Assembly: GCA_947567585.1 (NCBI GenBank)
Contig: CANONE010000016.1
Location: forward strand, 1-21,320
DNA from: an uncultured Clostridia bacterium
GTDB lineage: Bacteria > Bacillota > Clostridia > Oscillospirales > Acutalibacteraceae
Reading direction: 5' to 3'
Length of the DNA stretch: 21,320 nt
Positions 1-5,898 of the stretch are shown here, in pieces (the stretch's first letter is position 1; each line of letters begins with the position of its first letter). The notes beneath the pieces are model-generated. The model did no database searches, was not told where the DNA came from, and saw nothing but the letters and a program-made list of their open reading frames with translations. The position numbers were made by a program, and so were the translations under genes.

Positions 1-99
1 TATTCCGGGGTAAATATGCAGATCGTGTGGGACACTGTGTCGGCGGACATTCCCATGCTCCACAAAGAATTGAAGTCCATTATTGAAACTAACGCCTAA
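1..99 (+). CDS. 3' end of a gene cut by the window edge, product unknown
   Basis: Frame 1 is open from the first base to a TAA at 97-99 and encodes 32 residues ending in the peptide KSIIETNA. A strong terminator follows at once, which supports this being the true end of a gene. The peptide (YSGVNMQIVWDT at its start) matches nothing I can name. Because a serine recombinase start lies just downstream, it could be the tail of a partner recombinase of the same mobile element, but that is a guess from context only. Confidence 0.5.
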   Translation, partial: YSGVNMQIVWDTVSADIPMLHKELKSIIETNA

Positions 100-104
100 C
101 AGTC

Positions 105-140
105 TGGCGGGGCCGAAAGAACCGGCTCCGCCAATTTTTT
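105..140 (+). terminator. Rho-independent terminator of the 5' partial gene
   Basis: An 11-bp stem (TGGCGGGGCCG at 105-115 with CGGCTCCGCCA at 123-133, one G-U pair) is followed by six T residues at 135-140. It begins six bases after the stop codon at 97-99. Confidence 0.85.
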
Positions 141-141
141 G

Positions 142-170
142 TTGCTTTCTCGAAAGAAGTGTGATAAACT
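142..170 (+). promoter_or_regulatory. Sigma-A promoter of the truncated recombinase (possibly now serving the HAD gene)
   Basis: A -35 TTGCTT at 142-147, a 17-bp spacer and a -10 TAAACT at 165-170 lie about 42 bp upstream of the recombinase ATG. No terminator is seen between here and the HAD-family gene at 427, so the same promoter could drive that gene. Confidence 0.55.
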
Positions 171-211
171 CAGTAGTAACAAAATGATTCGTTTTCATCA
201 GGGAGGTTCCT

Positions 212-370
212 ATGAATATTGTCGCCTACTGCCGCGTTTCCACCGACAAGGAAGACCAGCTCAACAGCCTTGAGGCCCAGAAAGAGTTTTTCTCGGAAGA
301 CGCCAAGAGTAGTACCGGAGACGTGCTGGGACATCTCCATGCTGACATAACAGCTGCGGCCATCGGTTGA
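212..370 (+). pseudogene. Serine recombinase, 5' remnant (truncated)
   Basis: The ATG at 212 has a GGGAGG ribosome site at 201-206. The first ~28 residues are a textbook N-terminus of the resolvase/invertase superfamily as found in large serine recombinases: AYCRVSTDKEDQ, in which the Ser of RVS is the nucleophile that attacks DNA, followed by LNSLEAQKEFF. After about residue 28 (near base 300) similarity stops, and 24 unrelated codons lead to a TGA at 368-370. Intact enzymes of this type are roughly 450-560 residues, so nearly all of the catalytic domain and the whole DNA-binding part are missing. The promoter and ribosome site are intact, so the 52-residue peptide may still be made but cannot be a recombinase. 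I read it as the scar of a mobile element lost by deletion. Confidence 0.8.
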
Positions 371-426
371 CCCCGCCGCCACGACTGTGCCAGCCCCCCA
401 GCTGAGTAAAAGGAGGGACCGGAATC

Positions 427-1083
427 TTGACGCAAGCCGTTTTCTTGGATTTCTACGGCACCATCGTTCATGAGGATGGTGAAATCGTTCAAAGAATCTC
501 GCAGGAAATCGTAGATACCGGCCGGGCCGCATCTCCCGCGGAGGTAAGCGCATACTGGTGGGGTACCTTCCAAAGGGCTTGCCTCTGTGCTTGCGGAGAC
601 AATTTCGCCACCCAGCGGGAGCTGGAAACACGTTCGCTGGCCGATACCATCCGGCATTTTGGATCCTCCGCCAATGTGGAAAAATGGAGTAGGACCATGT
701 TCGCCCACTGGCAGAGACCGCCTCTTTTCCCCGAGGCGAGAGAGTTCTTTGCCCGATGCCCGGTCCCCATCTACATTGTTTCGAACATCGACAGAAAGGA
801 TATTCAGGAGGCCATCCGTTTTCATGCCCTGGGGCCCCGCAGCGTATTTACCAGCGAGGACGCCAGGGCCTATAAGCCCAACCGGGTTCTGTTCCAACAC
901 GCCCTTGCCGCCGTGGGCCTTGCTCCGGGGGATGTGCTGCATATTGGCGATTCCCTCACCAGCGACGTGCGCGGCGCGGCGGACTGCGGTATCCCCGCCC
1001 TGTGGCTCAACCGCAGCCGGCGCGCTGTACCCAACGGAATTGAGGCTGCGGACAACCTGTTAGCAGCACTGGGGATGCTCTAG
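427..1083 (+). CDS. HAD-family hydrolase (phosphatase-like, subfamily IA)
   Basis: This 218-residue cytosolic protein carries all four HAD motifs: motif I DFYGT (Asp8 nucleophile, with Tyr10 where many phosphatases have Asp), motif II VSN around Ser119, motif III Lys150 in YKP, and motif IV GDSLTSD with Asp175 and Asp180. Residues ~15-100 form a helical cap as in subfamily IA. The D-x-Y-G-T form of motif I occurs in haloacid dehalogenases and in some YjjG-like phosphatases, so the substrate cannot be read from sequence. I chose the TTG start because an excellent AAAGGAGG ribosome site lies at 408-416, ten bases upstream, and the HAD fold begins at residue 4. The gene sits just after a recombinase remnant and may depend on its promoter. 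No clear terminator follows the TAG. Confidence 0.85.
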   Translation: MTQAVFLDFYGTIVHEDGEIVQRISQEIVDTGRAASPAEVSAYWWGTFQRACLCACGDNFATQRELETRSLADTIRHFGSSANVEKWSRTMFAHWQRPPLFPEAREFFARCPVPIYIVSNIDRKDIQEAIRFHALGPRSVFTSEDARAYKPNRVLFQHALAAVGLAPGDVLHIGDSLTSDVRGAADCGIPALWLNRSRRAVPNGIEAADNLLAALGML

Positions 1084-1146
1084 CGCATGTTTACGTTTAC
1101 ATAAGCTGAGTATGGCGGAGACGCCCCAGTCTCTCCAAATCCGCCA

Positions 1147-1174
1147 CATACTCCCAGGCTCCGGCGCATACATA
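1147..1174 (+). promoter_or_regulatory. Candidate sigma-E promoter of spoIIID
   Basis: A CATACT block at 1147-1152 (compare the -35 element GTCATATT), a 14-bp spacer and CATACATA at 1167-1174 (compare the -10 element CATACAAT) lie about 55 bp before the spoIIID start codon. Spacing and -10 match the sigma-E class, and spoIIID is a known sigma-E gene in Bacillus subtilis. Confidence 0.6.
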
Positions 1175-1200
1175 TTGAACACCGAAAAGAGGGGTACCCG

Positions 1201-1229
1201 ATTGGACCCCTCCAAGAGAGGTGTCCAAT
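1201..1229 (+). promoter_or_regulatory. Inverted repeat enclosing the spoIIID ribosome site
   Basis: Ten-base arms (ATTGGACCCC at 1201-1210 and GGTGTCCAAT at 1220-1229, one mismatch) flank a 9-base loop and end at the base before the ATG. The Shine-Dalgarno sequence AGAGAGG at 1215-1221 lies in the loop and the foot of the 3' arm. As RNA this would fold into a hairpin at the translation start. As DNA, the arms resemble SpoIIID boxes (WWRRACARNY): TTGGACACCT on the minus strand fits at nine of ten positions. Confidence 0.55.
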
Positions 1230-1478
1230 ATGAACGTAATAGACGACCGCGCAACTAAGCTAGGGGAATTCATTGTGGAAAACAAGGCCACTGTCCGCCG
1301 GGCCGCAAAGCAATTCGGAGTTAGCAAAAGTACGGTGCATAAGGATGTATCGCAACGTCTCAAGTACATCAACCGGGGACTCTACCGGGACGTCAAGAAC
1401 GTATTGGCGGTGAATAAAGCCCAACGGCATATTCGGGGCGGCATGGCCACAAAGAAAAAATACGAGTCGAAAAAATAG
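1230..1478 (+). CDS. spoIIID: Sporulation transcription regulator SpoIIID
   Basis: SpoIIID is a small DNA-binding protein of the mother cell that activates and represses genes between the sigma-E and sigma-K stages of sporulation. The 82-residue product matches the family along its whole length: the amino-terminal IVENKATVRRAAKQFG helices, the recognition helix VSKSTVHKDV of the helix-turn-helix, and the conserved basic tail with RHIRGGMATKKKY. I place the start at the ATG at 1230 and not the in-frame GTG at 1221, because the AGAGAGG ribosome site (1215-1221) would overlap the GTG but lies eight bases before the ATG. A sigma-E type promoter is visible upstream and a strong terminator downstream. 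In many Clostridia spoIIQ lies next to spoIIID on the same strand; here it is adjacent but convergent. Confidence 0.97.
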   Translation: MNVIDDRATKLGEFIVENKATVRRAAKQFGVSKSTVHKDVSQRLKYINRGLYRDVKNVLAVNKAQRHIRGGMATKKKYESKK

Positions 1479-1495
1479 GGCCCTGAGCTGGGGCG

Positions 1496-1537
1496 AAAAA
1501 CAGCGCCCGTCCCAAAAAAGGGAGGGGCGCTGTTTTT
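1496..1537. terminator. Bidirectional terminator between spoIIID and spoIIQ
   Basis: An 18-base stem with one mismatch (arms 1496-1513 and 1520-1537) surrounds an A6 loop. It begins with A5 and ends with T5, so it can stop transcription in both directions. It lies 17 bp after spoIIID and 41 bp after the end of the convergent spoIIQ gene. Confidence 0.93.
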
Positions 1538-1578
1538 ATAAGCGGGGCGGGGGAAATAGGCGGATCCCAAAACCGTTT

Positions 1579-2397
1579 TTAGTTCATTCCCTCAATGACA
1601 GACTGCGGGTCTAAATAAGCGGCGTCCCGGCGGACTTCCAGGTGCAGGTGGGGCGCTTGCGCCGACTCCCCGGGAACGGCGGTCACTGTTCCAATGGCTT
1701 GGCCCATAGAAACGGTCTCTCCAGGGGAAACCAGGAAATTTTCTCCTAGGCCGCAGTAGTAAAAGTCATAGTCGCCATGCTCAATGCGGGCTACATTGCC
1801 CAGCATGCTATCCGTGTAGGTCTCCCGTACAATGCCGTTTCCGCAGGCCAGCACCTGCTCGCCGGCTTCGGCGGTGAGGTCGGCGCCGGCGTGGATGCGC
1901 CAGTCCTTCATGGTAGGAGAGTAAACCGGGGCCCCCGCGCTGTACGCCTTGTCTACGGACTGGGCGCTGACAGGATAAATAAACTCCTCGCTTATCTCAT
2001 AGATCGGGCCGTTTACCGGTACCTGAGGCTCGTCCGCTGTCTGGTCCTCCGGCTGTTCCTGGGTGGTAGGCTCCGCGGTAGGAGGCGGGGGCGCGGAAGG
2101 AGCGGGCGTAGGCGCGGCGGGCTTCATGGTAGGCGCGGGGGTTCTGACCACGCCCTGATTGGGCTGGGCGGAAGGACGGACAGTAGGGCTGGGGCTTCTG
2201 GGAGCCTCGGGGTCCTCGTTGGAGGGGGCGGGCTGAGAGGAGGGAGCGCCGGCTTCCTCTGTTCCAGCGGCGATGTAGCCCTGCACCGCGTCAAAGGTGC
2301 TCCATGCGGCAATGCCTACAGCTACCAGGCATACGGCCAGAGCCAAATAGAAACCGTTGCGGCGGGCCTTATTCTCTGAAAAGCGTTTTCCATTCAT
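1579..2397 (-). CDS. spoIIQ: Forespore engulfment protein SpoIIQ (LytM/M23 domain)
   Basis: SpoIIQ is a forespore membrane protein whose external LytM domain binds SpoIIIAH across the intermembrane space during engulfment. The 272-residue product has one membrane segment (about residues 15-33), a very Pro/Ala/Thr-rich linker (about 45-128), and a peptidase M23 domain (about 135-265). The zinc ligands are all present: His169 and Asp173 in HAGAD, and His250 and His252 in HLH. The B. subtilis protein has lost a ligand, while C. difficile type SpoIIQ keeps them, so this is the clostridial form. The open frame continues 76 codons upstream into a repeat, but GAAAGGA at 2407-2413 places the start at the ATG at 2397. 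A sigma-F type promoter and the neighbouring spoIIID support the name over a generic M23 peptidase. Confidence 0.88.
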   Translation of the reverse strand: MNGKRFSENKARRNGFYLALAVCLVAVGIAAWSTFDAVQGYIAAGTEEAGAPSSQPAPSNEDPEAPRSPSPTVRPSAQPNQGVVRTPAPTMKPAAPTPAPSAPPPPTAEPTTQEQPEDQTADEPQVPVNGPIYEISEEFIYPVSAQSVDKAYSAGAPVYSPTMKDWRIHAGADLTAEAGEQVLACGNGIVRETYTDSMLGNVARIEHGDYDFYYCGLGENFLVSPGETVSMGQAIGTVTAVPGESAQAPHLHLEVRRDAAYLDPQSVIEGMN

Positions 2398-2454
2398 ACC
2401 AGACATTCCTTTCGGGGATAATTTCAGATTGAGAGCGGTTTTTGCTCGCATCTG

Positions 2455-2484
2455 TATTCTGACCCGAAAGCGCTGGCAATATTC
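2455..2484 (-). promoter_or_regulatory. Candidate sigma-F promoter of spoIIQ
   Basis: Read on the minus strand: GAATA (2480-2484), a 15-bp spacer, then GGTCAGAATA (2455-2464). This fits the forespore sigma-F/sigma-G pattern, in particular the GGnnAnAnT -10. spoIIQ is a classic sigma-F gene in B. subtilis. The -10 is about 58 bp upstream of the start codon. Confidence 0.6.
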
Positions 2485-2506
2485 AACTGCTGTGGAATCC
2501 CTTTTC

Positions 2507-2673
2507 TTAGAACCTGTACCGATAGGATTTGTGCCTAGGTTTTCCAGCAAATTTTGTCGGTGGCAAGGCGCAAAGCCGAAGGAAATCTTGCGATTTTCAA
2601 GGTTTTGCAACGCAGCCAACGGCAAAATTTGCCGAAAAGATGGGTGTAAACTCTTATTGGTATAGGTTCTTAA
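2507..2673. repeat. 167-bp palindromic MITE-like element
   Basis: The two ends are inverted copies of each other: TTAGAACCTGTACCGATAGG at 2507-2526 and, on the other strand from 2673, TTAAGAACCTATACCAATAA. Similarity continues inward for about 60 bp per arm through a shared block GCAAATTTTGyCGkTGG. Many arm differences are G/A, which still pair as G-U in RNA. It has no coding capacity of its own. It fills most of the space between the second trkA-like gene and the spoIIQ promoter. The build is that of a miniature inverted-repeat element. Confidence 0.75.
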
Positions 2674-2697
2674 TATGGAAGCGCCTGCCTTTTTTGT

Positions 2698-3360
2698 TTA
2701 CTTCAACTGCGCCAGGACCTTGCGCAGGGCCATTCTGCTCCGATCCTCCGCAACGGCCACCAGCTCGTCGCCTGTATGCAGCACGGTGGAGCCATTGGGG
2801 ATGGTCAGCTCCCCTTCCCGAATCAGCGAGATAACCAGCGTTCCTTTAGGAAAGTCCACATCCTTTAAGGCCATTCCCTCCCAGGCGGTATTGTACGGCA
2901 GGGTCATGGAGCAGATCTCCCCTTTCCCCTGGTTCAGGCTGGCAATCAGGTGCGTGTGGGCCGAGTCCGCCTCCTGCTCAATCAGCTGTACGACGATTTC
3001 CGTGCTGCTTACCACATCCTGTATCCCCAATGCTCGGAATGTCTCAGTGTTTCTGGGGTCATTCACCCGGGCGATTACCTTTTTCGTTCCAAAATGCCCC
3101 TGGGCCAGCTGGGCTGTCACCAGATTGTCCTGGTCCACCCCGGTAACAGCCATCAGGCATCCGGCATTCCGGGCCCCCGCAGCTTCCAAAACAGCCACAT
3201 TGGTCCCGTCACCCGGAAAAATGGCCGCGTCCAAGTCATCCGCCAGCTCCATGCACCGGGTCCGGTCCTTCTCAATCAGGCTCACCTCGTGCCGCCGCTC
3301 CAAGAGGATCCTGGCCAAGTTCCGCCCCGTCTGTCCGCCGCCCACAATAATCATTCTCAT
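2698..3360 (-). CDS. TrkA/RCK-family potassium uptake regulatory protein (second of a tandem pair)
   Basis: This 220-residue cytosolic protein has an RCK-N domain (residues 1-~120) with the dinucleotide-binding loop GGGQTG near residue 7 and an acidic end to the second strand (LIEKD), then an RCK-C domain (about 135-220). Such proteins gate TrkH/KtrB-type K+ channels according to nucleotide binding. Its ATG overlaps the stop of the preceding trkA-like gene in an ATGA (3360-3362), with AGGAGG nine bases upstream, so the two are translationally coupled. A tandem pair of single-unit TrkA proteins resembles the CeoB/CeoC arrangement of actinobacteria. No membrane subunit is encoded in this window. 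The transcript then runs toward the palindromic element and spoIIQ, and I see no ordinary terminator. Confidence 0.88.
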   Translation of the reverse strand: MRMIIVGGGQTGRNLARILLERRHEVSLIEKDRTRCMELADDLDAAIFPGDGTNVAVLEAAGARNAGCLMAVTGVDQDNLVTAQLAQGHFGTKKVIARVNDPRNTETFRALGIQDVVSSTEIVVQLIEQEADSAHTHLIASLNQGKGEICSMTLPYNTAWEGMALKDVDFPKGTLVISLIREGELTIPNGSTVLHTGDELVAVAEDRSRMALRKVLAQLK

Positions 3361-3980
3361 CAGTCGATCCTCCTGCTGACCACCACCGCGTCTCCCTCCG
3401 CCAAGGGAATATTCCCCGCCGTCTCCTTCAGGATAAAGCGCCCGTCCGGCTTAATCACAGCGAAAATGCCGCAGCCGGGAATGTCTAAATCCCCTGTGGT
3501 CCGGCCAAAGTACCTCTTTTCAACAGGATGGGCCTCCAGGGCCACTGTGGCCGTGCCGAAGGTCACCTGGCGGCTCTGCCAGGGGCTCACCAGGTCCGCC
3601 ACCAGCTTTTCCGCCGCCATATTGGTGGGGCAGACCGTCCGCAGCCCCTTTTCTTCAAAAATATCCTCCCGGGCCGGATCGGAAATCCGCGCGGCCACCC
3701 GCCCCACCTGAAAATAGTTCTTTGCAATCTGTACCACCGCGATATTCAAATTGTCGTCCGCCGTGGTTACCGCTACGGCGTCGCAGCTTTCAATGCCCGC
3801 CCGCCGCAGCACGTTTAAGTCCATGGGAAAGCCCACAAAGGTCACGCCGCCAAATCCGGCGGGCAGCAGAGCCAGATTTTCCGCCCTTTCGTCCACCACC
3901 ACCACGCCGTGTCCCAGACTGTCCAGCCGCCGCGCCGTCTCCCGGCCCAGCAGCCCGCCGCCCACAATCAATACGTCCAT
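3360..3980 (-). CDS. TrkA/RCK-family potassium uptake regulatory protein (first of a tandem pair)
   Basis: This 206-residue protein has a Rossmann RCK-N domain (1-~118) with GGGLLG at residues 7-12 and the acidic VVVVDE that contacts the nucleotide ribose, followed by an RCK-C domain (about 130-206). It is clearly related to, but distinct from, the protein encoded next to it, so the two may assemble as a mixed ring on a Trk/Ktr channel. The start ATG at 3980 has AAGGAG at 3988-3993. The gene begins about 105 bp after the stop of the lipoprotein gene with no terminator between, so all three may be co-transcribed. The usual trkH/ktrB partner is absent here. Confidence 0.87.
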   Translation of the reverse strand: MDVLIVGGGLLGRETARRLDSLGHGVVVVDERAENLALLPAGFGGVTFVGFPMDLNVLRRAGIESCDAVAVTTADDNLNIAVVQIAKNYFQVGRVAARISDPAREDIFEEKGLRTVCPTNMAAEKLVADLVSPWQSRQVTFGTATVALEAHPVEKRYFGRTTGDLDIPGCGIFAVIKPDGRFILKETAGNIPLAEGDAVVVSRRID

Positions 3981-4085
3981 ATCCGTTCTCCTTCATTTTG
4001 CTATGGCGGCCAAAGCCGTACCCGCGCCGCTCCCGCCTTTGGACCGGCAAATGAAATCCACCCAGCGTTTCGCGGCCTTTACCGT

Positions 4086-4637
4086 TCACTCTCCGTCTTC
4101 ATTGTCAATTGCCGGAGTAGGGGCCGCCGTAGCGCCGTCGGGAGCGGGGCTTTCAGCGGCGGAGTCGGGGTCCGGGGTCTCGGTGGGCGGGGGCGTGGAA
4201 TCCGACATAAGGCGGCTGTACTCTTCGGCCGTCACATCCACTACTTCTACATAGTCGGCAAACACATAGGCCGTTTTGCCCTGGAACCACACGCTGTACC
4301 AATCGTCTTGGGGCGTTTCCGCCATTAGGGCCAGCTTGTCCCCTTCCGTTACCGTGCCTAAAATATTGTCATCCTCATCGGTAGATGTGGAACTGCGTAC
4401 ATTGAGCTCGTCTGTGGTGATCTTCGCGGCTTTGGCCGCGGGGGCGGGAGTGGGCTCCGGCGTGGAAATAGGCGCGAAAGAGGCCGCGGCGCTGCCTAGC
4501 GCGCTGCTGTCCTCTTCCTTATCGTCTCCACCGCAGGCGGCTAAACCGCAGGCCAATACGCAGCCAGCCAGCAGCATTGCCGCGCCTCTACGTATATTGA
4601 TCATTTGAATCCTATGTTCAGGGTTGGCTTTCTTCAT
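4086..4637 (-). CDS. SH3b-domain lipoprotein
   Basis: This 183-residue protein has a lipoprotein signal peptide: basic residues, a hydrophobic stretch around 19-34 and a lipobox LAAC with the lipidated Cys at residue 35. After a Ser/Ala/Pro spacer comes a bacterial SH3 domain (about 75-140; ELNVRSS at its start, TAYVFADYVEV at its end), a fold that commonly binds peptidoglycan. The last ~40 residues are a Pro/Thr/Glu/Asp-rich tail of low complexity. The open frame extends 32 codons further upstream, but AAAGGAG nine bases before the ATG at 4637 marks the start. The protein should sit on the outer face of the membrane. It has no catalytic domain, so a sensor, adaptor or wall-binding role is likely. 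Confidence 0.82.
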   Translation of the reverse strand: MKKANPEHRIQMINIRRGAAMLLAGCVLACGLAACGGDDKEEDSSALGSAAASFAPISTPEPTPAPAAKAAKITTDELNVRSSTSTDEDDNILGTVTEGDKLALMAETPQDDWYSVWFQGKTAYVFADYVEVVDVTAEEYSRLMSDSTPPPTETPDPDSAAESPAPDGATAAPTPAIDNEDGE

Positions 4638-4671
4638 TTTCAGCAGCTCCTTTCGTAGTTCTTTACCATAT

Positions 4672-4699
4672 ATTTTAACATAATTTGCGGAAAAGTCCA
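4672..4699 (-). promoter_or_regulatory. Possible promoter of the SH3b lipoprotein gene
   Basis: On the minus strand, TGGACT (4694-4699), a 16-bp spacer and TAAAAT (4672-4677) lie about 35 bp before the start codon in an AT-rich patch. The -35 is weak, so this is tentative. Confidence 0.35.
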
Positions 4700-4769
4700 C
4701 CTGTTTTTGAAATTTTCCGCCAGATTTCCTCAAACGGCTGCATGGAGTTGGAAAACCCCAAAAAAGCCC

Positions 4770-4798
4770 TTGCTTTCAGAGGATTTCCATGGTATAAT
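4770..4798 (+). promoter_or_regulatory. Sigma-A promoter and long leader of rpsB-tsf
   Basis: TTGCTT at 4770-4775, a 17-bp spacer and a perfect TATAAT at 4793-4798. The promoter leaves a leader of about 150 nt before rpsB. The 317-bp gap between the lipoprotein gene and rpsB holds only this promoter, the leader and the divergent promoter region. I could not assign the leader to a known ribosomal leader family. Confidence 0.8.
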
Positions 4799-4954
4799 AC
4801 TACCGCCAAAACACACGCCGGGTAATTCGGCTCTGGTCCGGCGGCCCGTCCTGTCCTCCCTTCTTTCTTTAAGAATCCATGGGGGCGGGGTTTGGCCGCA
4901 TCGGTATCCCGAAAAAATTTTCCCGGCGGAGGAATGAACCAGGAGGTAATAAAA

Positions 4955-5716
4955 ATGGCAGTAGTATCTATGAAGCAGCTGCTGGAGGCCGGCGTTCACT
5001 TCGGCCACCAGACCCGCCGCTGGAACCCCAAGATGGCCCCCTATATCTTCACCGAGCGCAACGGGATCTACATTATCGATCTGCAGAAAACCGTCCGTAA
5101 GCTGGAGGAAGCTTACAATTTTGTCCGCGACTTGGCCGCCGACGGCAAAAACGTTCTGTTTGTGGGCACCAAGAAGCAGGCGCAGGAATCTGTGAAGGAA
5201 GAGGCTGTCCGGGCCGGCGCTTATTATGTCAACGCCCGCTGGCTGGGGGGCATGCTCACCAACTTCTCCACCATCCGCACCCGCATTCAGCGTCTGGCCC
5301 AGCTTCGCAAAATGGAAGAGGACGGCACCTTTGACCTGCTTCCTAAGAAGGAAGTCACCAAGCTGCAGCTGGAAATTGAAAAGCTGGAAAAATACTTGGG
5401 CGGCATTAAGGACATGAAGTCCTATCCCGGAGCTCTCTTTATTGTGGATCCCCGCAAAGAGCGCATTGCCGTAACCGAGGCCCGCAAGCTGCACATCCCC
5501 ATTGTGGCCATTGTGGACACCAACTGCGACCCCGACGAAATTGACTATGTGATCCCTGGCAACGACGACGCAATCCGCGCTGTAAAGCTGATCGCCAGCG
5601 CCATGGCCGACGCCGTCATTGAAGGCCGCGAGGGCCAGATGGGCGCCGCCGCCCGTCAGGAAGATGAGCCCGCTGGAGAAGATGCCCCCGAAGAGGCCCC
5701 GCAGCCGGAAGAATAA
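4955..5716 (+). CDS. rpsB: 30S ribosomal protein S2
   Basis: S2 binds late to the small ribosomal subunit between the head and body and is needed to recruit S1. The 253-residue product shows the family signature throughout: [19 protein letters not shown] near the N-terminus, [17 protein letters not shown], the block [12 protein letters not shown], and [15 protein letters not shown] leading to [13 protein letters not shown]. The last ~25 residues are an acidic, Glu/Pro/Ala-rich tail. The ATG at 4955 is preceded by AGGAGG at 4941-4946; in-frame codons further upstream lack a better site. It is the first gene of the usual rpsB-tsf operon. Confidence 0.98.
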   Translation: MAVVSMKQLLEAGVHFGHQTRRWNPKMAPYIFTERNGIYIIDLQKTVRKLEEAYNFVRDLAADGKNVLFVGTKKQAQESVKEEAVRAGAYYVNARWLGGMLTNFSTIRTRIQRLAQLRKMEEDGTFDLLPKKEVTKLQLEIEKLEKYLGGIKDMKSYPGALFIVDPRKERIAVTEARKLHIPIVAIVDTNCDPDEIDYVIPGNDDAIRAVKLIASAMADAVIEGREGQMGAAARQEDEPAGEDAPEEAPQPEE

Positions 5717-5833
5717 GCCCAACCCCAAACCAAAGTAACACAGCGCCCGAAAGCCCGCCTTCAACCGGAACCTCCGGCTCCGAGGCAGCGGCTTCCGGCG
5801 CCAAATCGATACAATTCGGATAAAAAGTTTCGT

Positions 5834-5875
5834 CCACCTTTACAAAGGTGGCAGAGCGCGAGACAGCGTCTCGCG
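5834..5875 (+). promoter_or_regulatory. Twin hairpins in the rpsB-tsf intercistronic region
   Basis: Two perfect 8-bp stems stand side by side: CCACCTTT/AAAGGTGG (5834-5851, 2-base loop) and CGCGAGAC/GTCTCGCG (5857-5875, 3-base loop). There is no T tract, so they are not a normal terminator. They end about six bases before the tsf ribosome site at 5881-5889 and could act in mRNA processing, stability or attenuation. Confidence 0.55.
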
Positions 5876-5898
5876 GCCTTAAGAAGGGATGATATAAA

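Noticed and set aside
1114..1145. Hairpin GGCGGAGAC... / ...TCCGCC after the HAD gene as a terminator
   Set aside because: The stem has a bulge and there is no T tract after it.
1221..1229. GTG at 1221 as the spoIIID start
   Set aside because: It overlaps the ribosome site; the ATG at 1230 has the right spacing and matches family length.
2398..2625. 76-codon N-terminal extension of the spoIIQ reading frame
   Set aside because: It runs through the palindromic repeat and the promoter; the ribosome site and membrane segment fit the ATG at 2397.
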